The position numbers and the translations under genes were made by a program. The notes under the pieces are model-generated. The model saw nothing but the letters and a program-made list of their open reading frames with translations. It made no database searches and was not told where the DNA came from. A stretch of 64,000 bases of DNA from Volucribacter psittacicida (GTDB taxonomy: Bacteria; Pseudomonadota; Gammaproteobacteria; Enterobacterales; Pasteurellaceae). Below, one piece after another: positions 54,007 through 64,000 of this stretch. The stretch spans positions 531,744 to 595,743 of the forward strand of contig NZ_SMFT01000002.1 in the NCBI RefSeq assembly GCF_004339025.1, read 5' to 3'. Within the stretch, counting starts at the first letter, position 1. Every line of letters starts with the position of its first letter.

Positions 54007-54771
54007 ATGGGCGTATTAGTTGCACGCCCCGCACAACAAGGGGCAATGTTAGTGGATATGCTAAATAAAGCAGGCATTGCCTCATTGCATTTTCCTTTTT
54101 TTGATATTCAAGCCTGTGAGCAATTAAATACCTTGCCTCATAAATTGGCACAGATGAAAAAGCAGGATTATGTGGTTGTAGTGTCAAGAAATGCGGTGGA
54201 CTATGCCCATCAGAGTTTGCTTTCAACAGGGTTCGCTTGGCGTAATGATTTGCACTATTTTTCCGTTGGACAAAGTAGTGCTGAGCGTTTTTGTGAGCTT
54301 ACGGGATTTGCTGTTACCTATCCTTATGCACAACAAAATAGCGAAGGATTGCTTGCATTGATAGCGATGCAAACCGATAACATTGTGGGAAAACAGGTTT
54401 TATTGTTGCGAGGAAATGAGGGACGAAAACTTTTTCCTGAGCAAATTCAACAGCGTGGTGCACAATTAGAGATTGTGCAATGTTATCAACGCCAACCCAT
54501 CGCTTATGAAAATCTTGAGCAAGTGAGTATGTGGAAACGTGCAGGAATTAATGCGTTAGTCGTTACCAGCGGTGAAATGTTAAATGCATTATTGCAGTTT
54601 GTCCCTCTTGAGGAACAAGGCTGGTTAAAAGGTTGTAGATTGATTACCATTAGCCAGCGTATTGCTTTACTTGCACGCCAACAAGGTTGGCAGCATATTT
54701 TAGTTTCTGAAAGACCAAATAATAGGGCATTGTTTTCAACCCTTGTTGCTATGCAAAATGACATAGCATAA
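54007..54771 (+). CDS. hemD: Uroporphyrinogen-III synthase
   Basis: A 254-aa HemD-fold protein with the expected low conservation: it starts MGVLVARPAQQGAMLVDML, and has VVVVSRNAVDYA, the interdomain YPYAQQNSEGLLAL and ALVVTSGEMLNAL. It closes hydroxymethylbilane with ring D inversion to uroporphyrinogen III. It follows hemC by 19 nt and precedes hemX. Confidence 0.93.
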   Translation: MGVLVARPAQQGAMLVDMLNKAGIASLHFPFFDIQACEQLNTLPHKLAQMKKQDYVVVVSRNAVDYAHQSLLSTGFAWRNDLHYFSVGQSSAERFCELTGFAVTYPYAQQNSEGLLALIAMQTDNIVGKQVLLLRGNEGRKLFPEQIQQRGAQLEIVQCYQRQPIAYENLEQVSMWKRAGINALVVTSGEMLNALLQFVPLEEQGWLKGCRLITISQRIALLARQQGWQHILVSERPNNRALFSTLVAMQNDIA

Positions 54772-54812
54772 AAAATGGTATTGTGATTTATGTTCAAATA
54801 AGTGAGTAGCCT

Positions 54813-56336
54813 ATGACAACAGATAAAAAAGACCTTTCACAACCCTCTTCTGTTTCAACTAATAAGAAAGGAAAGGAGGAAAATGGCAAGACAAAACAAG
54901 TGGATAACGCAATATCACCAGAGGTAACCACAACGTCGGATACCTCTCAATATGTGAGTTCAGCACAATCCGTAAGCCAAACTTCAACCCATAATAAAGG
55001 AAATGATGTGGAAAAAAATACGCAAAAAAATTTTTCAAAAACTGACCGCACTTCTGAGGGGAAACGGGATACAACAACAGGTTCAACGAGTTCAAGTAAA
55101 AAAGGCGGAACAGGGTTAGCTTTACTGGCGATTTTAATTGCCTTAGGCGTTGGTGCTGGCGGTTATTATGTGGGGCAACAGCAAGTTGCGAACCTTGAAC
55201 AAAAAATTGCTGCCTTATCTGTGCCTCAACCGCAAGTGATTGAGCAACAAAATGATGATAGCTTGCGTGATGAATTAACACAATTAAAGCAAGATTATCA
55301 AGGTTTGAGTAATCAAGTTGAAGATTTTGTACAGCGTCAACGTGATGAACAACAATCTTTAACAAGTTTGCAAGAGCAAGTGGCGAAGATCAATAACGTG
55401 ATTAAAGCAGAGCCTAATGATTGGATTTTATCAGAGGCTGATTTCTTGCTAAATAATGCGTTACGTAAATTGGTGTTAGATAGCGATGTGGATACCGCTA
55501 TTGCCTTATTACAAGTGGCGTCACAAAGCCTTGAGCAAGTGCCTGATGCTCGAGTTGTGGGGGTGCGTAAAGCCTTAAATGATGATCTTAAGCAGTTATT
55601 AGCGGTAAATAATATTGATCAAAATGCCATTATGCAGCGTTTGTCTATGTTAGCCAATAACATTGATGAATTAGAAATTTTAAATGTGAATTTTGGTGAT
55701 AATACAGATAACGTGCAATTATCTGATTCCATGTTAGATTGGAAAGAAAATGTGAAAAAAAGTGCGGTGTCTTTTTTAAATCATTTTATTCGCATTACCC
55801 CAAGATCACAAAATGATAAAGCCTTGCTTGCACCAAATCAGGATATTTATTTACGAGAGAATATTCGTTTACGTTTACAGATTGCGATTTTAGCTGTACC
55901 TCGTCAACAAAATGAATTATATAAACAATCCCTTGAAGCCGTAGCAGCTTGGGTCAGAAGTTATTTTAATACCAACACTGAAGCGGCAAAAGATTTCTTA
56001 CAGCAAGTGGATAACTTAATGGAGCAATCCATTTATGTTGATGTTCCGACCAAATTAAGTAGCCTTACTTTGCTTGATGAGTTATTACATCGTCAAGGGC
56101 AAAATTTGCAACGTATTGAGCTTCGTGCGGATAAAGCCTTAACAGAGGATAGCGATCAACAAGCAGATAAACTGATTTTAGAGGAGCAAGCAGAACAAGA
56201 TGCGTTGACGGAACAGGAGCAATCCGAGAATACCTCACAACATAGCGAAGCAGAAGATGAGCAATCTCAGCCAGTAGAAGCGGAAAAAAGTGCCGAGCCA
56301 GTTGCTACTGAGCATGATACTCAACCTGTAGAATAA
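54813..56336 (+). CDS. hemX: HemX-family membrane protein
   Basis: A 507-aa inner-membrane protein: a Ser/Thr/Lys-rich cytoplasmic N-terminus, one transmembrane helix (about residues 103-122, GTGLALLAILIALGVGAGGYYVG), and a long periplasmic coiled coil. The conserved ISPEADWILSEADFLL-type block (here NDWILSEADFLLNNALRKL) follows, then a Glu/Gln-rich low-complexity C-terminus. In E. coli it is in the hemCDXY operon; it is often annotated as a uroporphyrinogen methyltransferase although no such domain is visible. Two uptake-signal 9-mers lie inside. Confidence 0.9.
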   Translation: MTTDKKDLSQPSSVSTNKKGKEENGKTKQVDNAISPEVTTTSDTSQYVSSAQSVSQTSTHNKGNDVEKNTQKNFSKTDRTSEGKRDTTTGSTSSSKKGGTGLALLAILIALGVGAGGYYVGQQQVANLEQKIAALSVPQPQVIEQQNDDSLRDELTQLKQDYQGLSNQVEDFVQRQRDEQQSLTSLQEQVAKINNVIKAEPNDWILSEADFLLNNALRKLVLDSDVDTAIALLQVASQSLEQVPDARVVGVRKALNDDLKQLLAVNNIDQNAIMQRLSMLANNIDELEILNVNFGDNTDNVQLSDSMLDWKENVKKSAVSFLNHFIRITPRSQNDKALLAPNQDIYLRENIRLRLQIAILAVPRQQNELYKQSLEAVAAWVRSYFNTNTEAAKDFLQQVDNLMEQSIYVDVPTKLSSLTLLDELLHRQGQNLQRIELRADKALTEDSDQQADKLILEEQAEQDALTEQEQSENTSQHSEAEDEQSQPVEAEKSAEPVATEHDTQPVE

Positions 56337-56350
56337 GAGGAGGATAAGTG

Positions 56351-57607
56351 ATGTTACGCGTTTTATTTTTAATGCTTATCTTATTGGCAGGATTGATCGC
56401 AGGGCCTTATTTAGCGGGCAAACAAGGTTATGTTTTAATCGAAACAGCAAGTTATACCATTGAAATGAGTATAACCACATTGGTGATTTTCTTTGTATTA
56501 AGTTTAGCCATTATCTATGCGTTAGAATGGATTATTACTCGATTTTGTCGATTAAGCTCAGGCACTTATAGCTGGTTCTCTCGACGTAAACGTCAAAAAG
56601 CCCAACGACAAACCCTAGAAGGTTTAATGCGTATGGACGAAGGAGATTATGCTAAAGCAGAAAAATTAATCGGTAAAAATGCTAAACATTCGGCTGAGCC
56701 TGTCTTAAATTTTGTGAAAGCAGCGGAAGCAGCCCAACAAAAAGGTGATGAATTTGCGGCAAATGGGTATTTAATAAAAGCAACAGAACTTGCAGGCTCT
56801 GATAATCTGATGGTTGAAATTGCACGTACGCGTATTATGCTAATGCAACATAAGCTAGCTGCTGCTCGTAGTGCGGTAGATAGCTTATTAGAGATGTCGC
56901 CTAAAAATACAGAAGTACTAAAACTAGCTGTAGATATTTATTTACAATCTTCGGCTTACCAAGCCTTAGACAATATTTTACCAAGATTAGAACGTTATAA
57001 TTTATACACAGGGCAGGCTTTTGAGCATTTAGAGCATCAAGTGATTGATGGTTTACTTGATGAAAAGCTCAAAGAAGAAGGACAAGATGGGTTGCTCACA
57101 TGGTGGGAACATCAATCACGTCAACGGCGTAATAATGCTTATGCCAAATTAGCTTTAATTACCCGTTTAATTGACTGTAATGATCATCAATCCGCTTATC
57201 AATTTAGCCTAGAGTTATTGAAAAAACTTAATGATGAAAGTGCTGAAATGCCGTTGTTATTACAACAAATTAGCCAACTACAACCAACAGAAAGCGGTAA
57301 ATTGATTAAGTTATTAGAAAAACGACTTAAGCAAACCCACCATAATCAACGCATTTGTCAATATCAGCGTGCATTGGCATATCTTTATGTGCGAGCAGGA
57401 CAACTTGAAAAATCCGCTAACGCATTTAAGGCTCTGCTAGAAAAAGAGGAATGTGTATTAAGCGATGATATTACTATGGCAACTTATGTTTTTGAGCAAG
57501 TCAAAGACCATGAATCAATTCAACGCTTAAACCACCAAAATTTAAAAGGGTTAATTACCACAGTGGATAAACCCGATGTGGATAAGAATATATTGACACA
57601 AAAATAA
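56351..57607 (+). CDS. hemY: HemY protein (TPR-containing inner-membrane protein)
   Basis: A 418-aa protein with two N-terminal membrane helices (about residues 3-22 and 39-62) and a C-terminal run of TPR-like helical repeats. The cytoplasmic loop [20 protein letters not shown] links them. The E. coli homologue belongs to the heme operon; its exact function is not established and it is not protoporphyrinogen oxidase. GAGGAG precedes the start; ATG 56351 is preferred to the adjoining GTG. Confidence 0.9.
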   Translation: MLRVLFLMLILLAGLIAGPYLAGKQGYVLIETASYTIEMSITTLVIFFVLSLAIIYALEWIITRFCRLSSGTYSWFSRRKRQKAQRQTLEGLMRMDEGDYAKAEKLIGKNAKHSAEPVLNFVKAAEAAQQKGDEFAANGYLIKATELAGSDNLMVEIARTRIMLMQHKLAAARSAVDSLLEMSPKNTEVLKLAVDIYLQSSAYQALDNILPRLERYNLYTGQAFEHLEHQVIDGLLDEKLKEEGQDGLLTWWEHQSRQRRNNAYAKLALITRLIDCNDHQSAYQFSLELLKKLNDESAEMPLLLQQISQLQPTESGKLIKLLEKRLKQTHHNQRICQYQRALAYLYVRAGQLEKSANAFKALLEKEECVLSDDITMATYVFEQVKDHESIQRLNHQNLKGLITTVDKPDVDKNILTQK

Positions 57608-57612
57608 TGTTT

Positions 57613-57648
57613 ATTGCCCCATAGGAAAATATATGGGGCAATTTTTTG
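57613..57648 (+). terminator. Terminator of hemCDXY
   Basis: ATTGCCCCATA-GGAAAATA-TATGGGGCAAT stem followed by TTTTTTG, right after the hemY stop. Confidence 0.92.
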
Positions 57649-57650
57649 TT

Positions 57651-57754
57651 ATCGTCGTTCCACTTTAAGATAATATGGTGTTGGTTGGCCTCACTGTACT
57701 GTTTGTACTTTGTTCAGCGTACTACTTTGTCTTGTTTTAATTTGAAACACCTAT
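57651..57754 (-). repeat. MITE-like repeat, copy D
   Basis: A 104-bp diverged copy in the same orientation as copy A: it begins ATCGTCGTTCCACTTTAAGA and ends AATTTGAAACACCTAT. It lies between the hem operon terminator and the pckA promoter region, and ends 2 bp before a candidate CRP site. Confidence 0.82.
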
Positions 57755-57756
57755 AT

Positions 57757-57772
57757 TTTGATCTGAATCACA
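57757..57772. promoter_or_regulatory. Candidate CRP site of pckA
   Basis: TTTGATCTGAATCACA matches the 16-bp CRP consensus at 13 positions, 129 bp upstream of the pckA ATG. CRP control of gluconeogenic pckA is biologically expected. Downstream, CTACCTAA (57799-57806) and TTAGGTAG (57838-57845) form an inverted repeat in the leader. Confidence 0.55.
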
Positions 57773-57900
57773 AATTTCTCTATTACCCCTTTATTTTCCT
57801 ACCTAATTTTTTCATTTAGTGATCCACCTAACATTTTTTAGGTAGAAATTTTCATACAATAACAACAGTAAATTTAAATTTTCAACAAAAGAGGTAATCT

Positions 57901-59511
57901 ATGACTGATGTAATTATTAACGAATTGGCAGATCTTGGTATCTATAATGTAAAACAAGTTGTTCGTAATCCAAGTTATGAATTGCTATTTGAAGAAGAAA
58001 CAAAACCTGGCTTGGAAGGGTATGAAAAAGGTACGGTAACAAATCAGGGGGCGGTTGCGGTTGATACAGGTATTTTTACAGGTCGTTCGCCAAAGGATAA
58101 ATATATTGTATTAGATAAAAAAACAGAAAATACAGTTTGGTGGACAAGTGATAAAGTAAAAAATGATAACAAGCCAATGAACCAAGAAACTTGGCAAAGT
58201 TTAAAATCCTTAGTCACCCAACAATTATCAGGTAAACGTTTATTTGTAGTGGACGCTTTTTGTGGAGCAAATAAAAATACCCGTTTAGCGGTACGTATTA
58301 TTACAGAAGTTGCTTGGCAAGCTCATTTTGTTACCAATATGTTTATTCGTCCCTCAGCGGAAGAGTTAGAGAATTTTAAACCCGATTTTGTAGTAATGAA
58401 TGGCTCTAAAGTCACCAATCCAAATTGGCAAGAACAAGGTTTAAATTCCGAAAACTTTGTTGCCTTTAACATTACGGAAGGTATCCAGTTGATTGGGGGA
58501 ACATGGTATGGTGGTGAAATGAAAAAAGGTATGTTCTCAATGATGAACTACTTTTTACCATTACAAGGTATTGCATCAATGCATTGCTCTGCCAATGTTG
58601 GTGAGAAAGGTGATGTCGCAATTTTCTTTGGTTTATCTGGCACAGGTAAAACAACGCTTTCTACCGATCCGAAACGTCAATTAATTGGTGATGATGAACA
58701 TGGTTGGGACGATGAAGGCGTATTCAACTACGAAGGGGGTTGTTATGCCAAAACCATTAATTTATCGCCAGAAAATGAACCTGATATTTATGGGGCGATT
58801 AAGCGTGATGCCCTATTAGAAAATGTGGTGGTATTACCAAATGGTGATGTTGATTATGCGGATGGTTCAAAAACAGAAAATACCCGCGTATCCTATCCAA
58901 TCTATCATATTAAAAACATTGTTAAACCTGTTTCTAAAGCTGGGCCAGCTCAGAAAGTGATTTTCCTCACTGCTGATGCCTTTGGGGTATTACCGCCAGT
59001 GGCAAAATTAACGCCAGAGCAAACAAAATATTATTTCCTTTCTGGCTTTACCGCAAAATTAGCGGGTACAGAACGAGGCATTACAGAGCCAACCCCAACT
59101 TTCTCAGCTTGTTTTGGTGCGGCGTTCTTAACCTTACATCCGACTCAATATGCTGAAGTGTTAGTAAAACAAATGCAAGCCTCTGGTGCGGAAGCCTATT
59201 TAGTGAATACGGGTTGGAATGGTACAGGTAAACGTATTTCTATTAAGGATACTCGTGCAATTATTGATGCCATTTTAGATGGTTCTATTGAGCAGGCAGA
59301 AATGGGAAATTTACCTATTTTTGATTTAGCGATTCCAAATGCTTTGCCAAATGTTGATTCTGCTATTTTAGATCCAAGAAATACTTATCCTGATCCAGCA
59401 GAGTGGCAAACTAAAGCAGAAGATCTTGCGCAACGTTTTGTGAAAAACTTTGAAAAATATACAGGAAATGAGGAAGGTAAAGCGCTTGTTAGTGCGGGGC
59501 CGAAACTTTAA
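57901..59511 (+). CDS. pckA: Phosphoenolpyruvate carboxykinase (ATP)
   Basis: A 536-aa enzyme catalysing oxaloacetate + ATP to PEP + CO2 + ADP. In succinate-forming Pasteurellaceae it can also run in the carboxylating direction. The kinase P-loop [14 protein letters not shown] is at about residues 244-257, with metal/PEP residues in [31 protein letters not shown] and [12 protein letters not shown]. It works on the same oxaloacetate pool as the OadABG pump encoded at the left end. AGAGG precedes the ATG. Confidence 0.96.
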   Translation: MTDVIINELADLGIYNVKQVVRNPSYELLFEEETKPGLEGYEKGTVTNQGAVAVDTGIFTGRSPKDKYIVLDKKTENTVWWTSDKVKNDNKPMNQETWQSLKSLVTQQLSGKRLFVVDAFCGANKNTRLAVRIITEVAWQAHFVTNMFIRPSAEELENFKPDFVVMNGSKVTNPNWQEQGLNSENFVAFNITEGIQLIGGTWYGGEMKKGMFSMMNYFLPLQGIASMHCSANVGEKGDVAIFFGLSGTGKTTLSTDPKRQLIGDDEHGWDDEGVFNYEGGCYAKTINLSPENEPDIYGAIKRDALLENVVVLPNGDVDYADGSKTENTRVSYPIYHIKNIVKPVSKAGPAQKVIFLTADAFGVLPPVAKLTPEQTKYYFLSGFTAKLAGTERGITEPTPTFSACFGAAFLTLHPTQYAEVLVKQMQASGAEAYLVNTGWNGTGKRISIKDTRAIIDAILDGSIEQAEMGNLPIFDLAIPNALPNVDSAILDPRNTYPDPAEWQTKAEDLAQRFVKNFEKYTGNEEGKALVSAGPKL

Positions 59512-59618
59512 TTGATACTTCTTAGTTATTTAAAAATAATAGGGAATATGTATTATTAATTTTATAGCGAGGGACAGAGTTATAATTGAATATGCGGAGA
59601 ATTTTCTCCGCATTTTAT

Positions 59619-59942
59619 TTAGCTGTTAATAACAAAACCAACAACCACAATATAAATTACCGCTAAATAAAAGCCTAATCCTAATAGGATTAATACATTT
59701 TTCGCCAATTGTGGACGATGTTGTCTGAGTTTAAATAATAGCCTTGCAGTGATGGCTAAAATAAAAGGATAGCTCCATAAAAATATTGACATTCCATCAA
59801 CTTGCCCGGGGGATAATAAGGGATTTTTACTGAGATTGGGGGAAATTAATAGAGCAAGTGGCCATAATAAAATGGGCAAGCAATAAATAGCCAATCCCCA
59901 AGTAAAGGGTTGAAAACCTTGTGGTATCTGATCTTTTTCCAT
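59619..59942 (-). CDS. Small Pasteurellaceae membrane protein (DUF5389-like)
   Basis: A 107-aa protein with three membrane helices (about residues 14-34, 52-70 and 79-104) and short charged loops. I use the ATG at 59942 (MEKDQIPQGFQPFTWGLAIY), the start of the homologous family; an upstream ATG at 59987 adds a non-conserved stretch without ribosome site. It is convergent with pckA. Function unknown. Confidence 0.75.
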   Translation of the reverse strand: MEKDQIPQGFQPFTWGLAIYCLPILLWPLALLISPNLSKNPLLSPGQVDGMSIFLWSYPFILAITARLLFKLRQHRPQLAKNVLILLGLGFYLAVIYIVVVGFVINS

Positions 59943-60059
59943 ATTGTCTTTGTATCCTGATTGAGCGGTATGAATGAGGTATGGCATTATAGCAATAAAT
60001 CGTCGATAATTCTGCGTATTAAAACGGCTATATTGTGTTAAATCTGAGAAGAGAAGGAT

Positions 60060-60920
60060 ATGAAATTATTATTACAAAGTGAGATTGGGGCATTAGCCTT
60101 GCATTTTCGTGATTATATTCGTAATAAATATGGTATTGAACTCATATTGGAACAAACAGAACAAGGGGATCGCCTTTATATTGAGGAAGATAATCCTTAT
60201 TTTGCGGATATTTTGCAAGAACGTGAGCAGTTTTTGCAAAACCCTTTTGATTCTCGTTATGAACAAGCCAGTTGGCAGGCGGGGGATATTGGGTTTAATG
60301 TTTCTCAGAAAAAGGGCGGTCTGTTTTTGGTAAATTTTTTGTGGCAATATTGTCCCCCTTTTACGTTGTTGATCAGTTTAGTGTGTATTGGGCTTTATCT
60401 GTTGTCGTTCTTTATTGGCGATGAGCCGATTTTTTTGGCTATGCATTATCCGGCTTATTCTGGTGAGGAATGGCAACTATGGCGTTATATTTCTCATTCG
60501 TTGGTACATCTTTCCTTGCCTCATTTATTACTCAATTTAACCTTTTGGATTTATCTTGGGCATATCATAGAAAAAAATTTAGGTTGGTGGCGATTATGTG
60601 TCCTATATTTGAGTTTTGCCCTGTTTTCTGGTATTGCCCAAAATTGGGCGAATGGTCCCGCATTCTTTGGCTTATCGGGGGTAGTTTATGGTTTGATGGG
60701 GTATGCTTTGGTGCTTGATCGTTTTGCTAAACAATCTTGGTTTATCTTGCCTTCGGGATTTACATTAATGATTATTGTTGGGCTTATCAGTGGTTTCGTT
60801 GCGCCTTGGTTAGGGATCAATGTGGGCAATGCGGCACATATTAGTGGCTTGATTTGTGGGCTTATCGCTGGGGGAATAACCTTATTTTATCAACGTTTAA
60901 AAGCTACCTCTATGGAGTAA
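60060..60920 (+). CDS. glpG: Rhomboid intramembrane serine protease GlpG
   Basis: A 286-aa protease. The N-terminal cytoplasmic domain (residues 1 to about 95) precedes six membrane helices. The catalytic Ser206 is in FGLSGVVYG and His260 in AAHISGLICG; the oxyanion residues His150 and Asn159 lie in HSLVHLSLPHLLLNL. E. coli length (276 aa) is similar, while H. influenzae GlpG lacks the N-terminal domain. Followed by glpR as in E. coli. Confidence 0.95.
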   Translation: MKLLLQSEIGALALHFRDYIRNKYGIELILEQTEQGDRLYIEEDNPYFADILQEREQFLQNPFDSRYEQASWQAGDIGFNVSQKKGGLFLVNFLWQYCPPFTLLISLVCIGLYLLSFFIGDEPIFLAMHYPAYSGEEWQLWRYISHSLVHLSLPHLLLNLTFWIYLGHIIEKNLGWWRLCVLYLSFALFSGIAQNWANGPAFFGLSGVVYGLMGYALVLDRFAKQSWFILPSGFTLMIIVGLISGFVAPWLGINVGNAAHISGLICGLIAGGITLFYQRLKATSME

Positions 60921-60968
60921 TTTAAGATAGAATGAGACGAAATATCAATAAGGCTTGGGAAGTAAAGA

Positions 60969-61733
60969 ATGAAACAGTCTATTCGCCATAAAAAAATTAT
61001 TGAACAAGTAAAACTCAATGGCTATGCAAGCACAGAACAATTAGTGGCGATGTTAAAGGTTAGCCCACAAACCATTCGTCGAGATTTAAATGAATTGGCT
61101 GAACAAGATTTAATTCGCCGTCATCATGGCGGGGCAGCCTCGCCGTCTAGCTCAGAAAATAGTGATTACACCGATCGTAAAGATTTTTTCTCCCTTGAGA
61201 AGAATCTAATTGCTCAACAGGTTGCCTTAATGATTCCTGAGGGGGCATCATTATTTATTGATATTGGTACAACCCCTGAGGCAGTGGCTAATGCTTTGTT
61301 AAATCATAAGAAATTGCGTATTGTTACAAATAATCTCAATGCTGCACATTTGCTTAGACAAAATGAAACCTTTGATATTACTGTGGCTGGGGGTTCATTA
61401 CGCCGAGATGGGGGCGTTATGGGCGAGGCGACGGTGGCTTTTATGTCGCAATTCCGCTTAGATTTTGGGATTTTGGGGATCAGTAGTATTGATCATGATG
61501 GCTCATTATTGGATTATGATTATCATGAAGTACAAGTAAAACGTGCGATCATTGAGAATGCTCGCACCACGTTTTTGGTGGCGGATCATTCTAAATTTAC
61601 CCGACGAGCCATTGTAAGATTAGGCTCTGTGGCGGATGTGGATTATATTTTTACGGATAGCACACCGCCTCAAAGCGTTATAGACTTAATGGCAAATCAT
61701 CAAGTTCAACTTAAACTTTGCCAAGCGAAATAA
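60969..61733 (+). CDS. glpR: Glycerol-3-phosphate regulon repressor GlpR
   Basis: A DeoR-family regulator of 254 aa: the helix-turn-helix [42 protein letters not shown]-type N-terminus is split here as [12 protein letters not shown] and [13 protein letters not shown]. The C-terminal sugar-phosphate-sensing domain has [11 protein letters not shown] and [17 protein letters not shown]. It should repress glpABC (9432-13663) in the absence of glycerol-3-phosphate; a matching operator is at 13689-13702. Downstream ubiA begins 7 nt later. Confidence 0.93.
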   Translation: MKQSIRHKKIIEQVKLNGYASTEQLVAMLKVSPQTIRRDLNELAEQDLIRRHHGGAASPSSSENSDYTDRKDFFSLEKNLIAQQVALMIPEGASLFIDIGTTPEAVANALLNHKKLRIVTNNLNAAHLLRQNETFDITVAGGSLRRDGGVMGEATVAFMSQFRLDFGILGISSIDHDGSLLDYDYHEVQVKRAIIENARTTFLVADHSKFTRRAIVRLGSVADVDYIFTDSTPPQSVIDLMANHQVQLKLCQAK

Positions 61734-61740
61734 GATTGTT

Positions 61741-62604
61741 ATGGCTTTTACTCGAGATAAATTATTGGCTTATGCACAACTAATGCGACTTGATCGCCCT
61801 ATTGGCTCATTACTTTTATTATGGCCAACCTTATGGGCATTATTTCTTGCTAACAAAGCGCTACCGACGCTTTCTACGCTCATTATTTTCATCTTGGGGG
61901 TTTTTGTGATGCGAGCGGCGGGTTGTGTGATCAATGATTATGCTGATCGGCATATTGATGGCAAAGTCAAACGCACTTCACAACGCCCTCTTGCTACGGG
62001 ACGAGCCAGCGCTAAAGAAGCGAAAGGATTATTCTTTCTGCTTATTTTTATTGCCTTTCTATTGGTGCTATTTCTTAATCCTTATACCATTGCGTTATCT
62101 TTTGTGGCGGCACTGTTAGCCATCATTTACCCCTTTATGAAACGCTACACACATTTACCTCAATTTTTTCTCGGTGCGGCATTTGGTTGGTCTATTCCGA
62201 TGGCTTATGGGGCAACCATTGAGCATTTACCCTTAGAATGTTGGTTATTGTTTATTGCTAATATGGCTTGGACGGTCGCTTATGATACCCAATATGCCAT
62301 GGTGGATCGTGATGATGATTTACGCATTGGGGTAAAATCTACCGCCATTTTATTTGCTCAATATGACAATAAAATTATTGCATTATTGCAATTCATCAGT
62401 TTATTACTGTTAATCAGTATTGGTATTCTTGCCAAGTTACATTTTAGTTATTTCATTGGTTTAGGCATTGCAGCTTGTTGCTTTGTTTATCAATGTAAAA
62501 TGACCAAATCTCGTGCCAGAGAGGCTTGTTTTAAGGCTTTCTTAAATAACAATTATTTTGGAATGTTGACCTTTATTGCCATTTTATTCGGTATTTTTTA
62601 TTAA
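61741..62604 (+). CDS. ubiA: 4-hydroxybenzoate octaprenyltransferase
   Basis: A 287-aa polytopic membrane prenyltransferase of ubiquinone biosynthesis. The two Asp-rich Mg-diphosphate motifs are present: [20 protein letters not shown] and [20 protein letters not shown]. The start is [34 protein letters not shown]-like, with seven to nine helices. Seven nt after glpR, so probably co-transcribed. Confidence 0.95.
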   Translation: MAFTRDKLLAYAQLMRLDRPIGSLLLLWPTLWALFLANKALPTLSTLIIFILGVFVMRAAGCVINDYADRHIDGKVKRTSQRPLATGRASAKEAKGLFFLLIFIAFLLVLFLNPYTIALSFVAALLAIIYPFMKRYTHLPQFFLGAAFGWSIPMAYGATIEHLPLECWLLFIANMAWTVAYDTQYAMVDRDDDLRIGVKSTAILFAQYDNKIIALLQFISLLLLISIGILAKLHFSYFIGLGIAACCFVYQCKMTKSRAREACFKAFLNNNYFGMLTFIAILFGIFY

Positions 62605-62610
62605 TCTTGC

Positions 62611-62638
62611 ATTGAAATTTCTATTTCTGAAACCATAT
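62611..62638 (+). promoter_or_regulatory. Candidate sigma32 promoter of hslVU
   Basis: ATTGAAA, a 13-bp spacer and AACCATAT approach the heat-shock consensus CTTGAAA-N13-CCCCATNT. It lies about 95 bp upstream of hslV, a heat-shock operon in E. coli. Confidence 0.5.
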
Positions 62639-62731
62639 ATTCCCTTATAGCCATTTGCGTATAAACGCAGTAATGATTTTGATAAACATCATCTGTTTAT
62701 CAAAAATGATATAACAAATAAAGGAAAAAGT

Positions 62732-63262
62732 ATGACAACAATCGTGAGTGTACGCCGTAACGGCAAAGTGGTTGTAGGTGGCGATGGGCAAGTTTCCCTA
62801 GGAAATACCGTGATGAAAGGTAATGCTCGCAAAGTAAGACGACTTTATAACAATAAAGTGCTAGCAGGATTTGCTGGTGGGACAGCGGATGCCTTTACCT
62901 TATTTGAACTGTTTGAGCGTAAATTGGAAATGCACCAAGGGCATTTATTAAAAAGTGCGGTGGAATTAGCCAAAGAATGGCGTACCGATCGAGCTTTACG
63001 CCGTTTAGAAGCCATGTTAATCGTTGCTGATGCGGAAGAATCATTGATTATCACAGGTAATGGTGATGTAGTACAACCTGAAAAAGATCAAATCTTAGCC
63101 ATTGGTTCTGGTGGCAATTATGCCTTATCTGCGGCACGTGCCTTAGTGGAAAATACCCAATTATCCGCACGAGATATTGTGGAAAAATCACTAAAAATTG
63201 CAGGGGATATTTGTGTTTACACCAATACCCACTTCACTATTGAAGAATTACCTAATGATTAA
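62732..63262 (+). CDS. hslV: ATP-dependent protease subunit HslV
   Basis: The 176-aa proteasome-like peptidase; after removal of Met1 the N-terminal Thr2 is the nucleophile ([20 protein letters not shown]). [21 protein letters not shown] and [14 protein letters not shown] are family blocks. It forms a dodecamer capped by HslU. It has an uptake signal inside and is followed by hslU after 47 nt. Confidence 0.97.
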   Translation: MTTIVSVRRNGKVVVGGDGQVSLGNTVMKGNARKVRRLYNNKVLAGFAGGTADAFTLFELFERKLEMHQGHLLKSAVELAKEWRTDRALRRLEAMLIVADAEESLIITGNGDVVQPEKDQILAIGSGGNYALSAARALVENTQLSARDIVEKSLKIAGDICVYTNTHFTIEELPND

Positions 63263-63309
63263 TCCTGATTGGATAAGTTAACAAGTTTAGCAAATAAAAG
63301 GAAAAAACA

Positions 63310-64000
63310 ATGTCCGAAATGACCCCTAGAGAGATAGTTTCAGAATTAGATCAACATATTATCGGTCAAGCTGATGCCAAACGTGCTGTGGCGATTGCCT
63401 TAAGAAATCGTTGGCGTAGATTGCAATTACCTGATGCCTTACGCCATGAAGTTACCCCAAAAAATATCCTAATGATCGGGCCTACTGGGGTAGGTAAAAC
63501 AGAAATTGCACGCCGTCTAGCCAAATTAGCCAATGCCCCTTTTATTAAAGTAGAAGCAACCAAATTTACCGAAGTGGGCTATGTAGGTAAAGAAGTGGAT
63601 TCCATTATCCGCGATCTTACCGACAGTGCAATGAAATTAGTGCGTCAAACGGAAATTGAGAAAAACCGTTTTCGTGCGGAAGAAGCGGCGGAAGAACGCA
63701 TTTTAGATGCTTTGTTACCACCAGCCAAAAATCAATGGGGACAAGCAGAAGATACGGATAATCATAGCCATACTCGCCAAATTTTCCGCAAAAAATTGCG
63801 TGAAGGGCAATTAGATGACAAAGAAATTGATATAGAAGTCGCCGCAACCCCTTCCATGGGTGTTGAAATTATGGCACCCCCTGGTATGGAAGAAATGACG
63901 AATCAATTACAGTCTATGTTCCAGAATTTATCCAGTGGGCATACCAAAAAACGTAAAATGAAAATCAAAGATGCCTTAAAAGCATTGATTGATGATGAAG
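63310..64000 (+). CDS. hslU: HslU ATPase subunit, 5' part (runs off the window)
   Basis: Open from ATG 63310 to the window end (230 codons). It has [20 protein letters not shown], then Walker [18 protein letters not shown] and the pore motif [14 protein letters not shown]. The I-domain follows, with [20 protein letters not shown]. HslU unfolds substrates and feeds them to HslV. The Walker B and C-terminal domain lie outside. Confidence 0.96.
   Translation, partial: MSEMTPREIVSELDQHIIGQADAKRAVAIALRNRWRRLQLPDALRHEVTPKNILMIGPTGVGKTEIARRLAKLANAPFIKVEATKFTEVGYVGKEVDSIIRDLTDSAMKLVRQTEIEKNRFRAEEAAEERILDALLPPAKNQWGQAEDTDNHSHTRQIFRKKLREGQLDDKEIDIEVAATPSMGVEIMAPPGMEEMTNQLQSMFQNLSSGHTKKRKMKIKDALKALIDDE

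Overview
The window is a bacterial chromosome segment from a member of the Pasteurellaceae. It has low GC, tta/att-rich codon use, many copies of the 9-mer AAGTGCGGT (the DNA-uptake signal of the Haemophilus/Pasteurella/Avibacterium side of the family), and gene neighbourhoods and protein sequences that closely match Haemophilus-type homologues. The genus cannot be fixed from the sequence alone. About half of the window is core chromosome, and a complete-looking HP1-type (P2-related) prophage of about 32 kb sits in the middle.

Left flank (1-16298): an oxaloacetate decarboxylase operon (oadG-oadA-oadB, oadB cut by the window edge), trmL, hslR, nudE, cysQ, an oxidative pentose phosphate cluster (zwf, pgl, gnd), the anaerobic glycerol-3-phosphate dehydrogenase operon glpABC, and a periplasmic gamma-glutamyltransferase. 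About 104-bp MITE-like repeats with inverted ends lie between several of these genes. One forms the last codons of cysQ, and a truncated copy ends a ParA remnant next to the prophage boundary.

Prophage (16299-48246): it is bounded by a 59-bp direct repeat that is the 3' part of tRNA-Leu(UAA); the intact tRNA is at the right end. Leftward lysogeny genes (cI, an accessory cassette, int) diverge from rightward early genes (cox, small genes, replication endonuclease, a degenerate HD-domain protein, two DNA adenine methyltransferases). Portal and terminase then run leftward, and the capsid, tail and lysis genes run rightward in P2/HP1 order. Lysis is by holin, SAR endolysin, Rz and nested Rz1. A tail assembly chaperone carries an A-AAA-AAA -1 frameshift site. 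The attP arms show phased repeated motifs that look like integrase arm sites.

Two accessory parts of the prophage stand out. First, an unannotated 21-residue hydrophobic peptide (26114-26179, minus) is covered by a convincing antisense RNA gene on the plus strand. The layout is that of an Ibs/Sib type I toxin-antitoxin pair. Second, between cI and int there is a co-directional cassette of a secreted 147-aa protein, a DUF4177-like protein, a phage-borne YidD homologue and a two-TM membrane protein. This is a candidate lysogenic-conversion or superinfection-exclusion system.

Right flank (48278-64000): tRNA-Gly(GCC), a small ArsR-type regulator whose palindromic operator is repeated in front of an Old Yellow Enzyme gene, metB, trxA, nudC, the haem genes hemCDXY, pckA, a small membrane protein, glpG-glpR, ubiA, and hslV-hslU (hslU cut by the window end). 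GlpR here is the expected repressor of the glpABC operon in the left flank.
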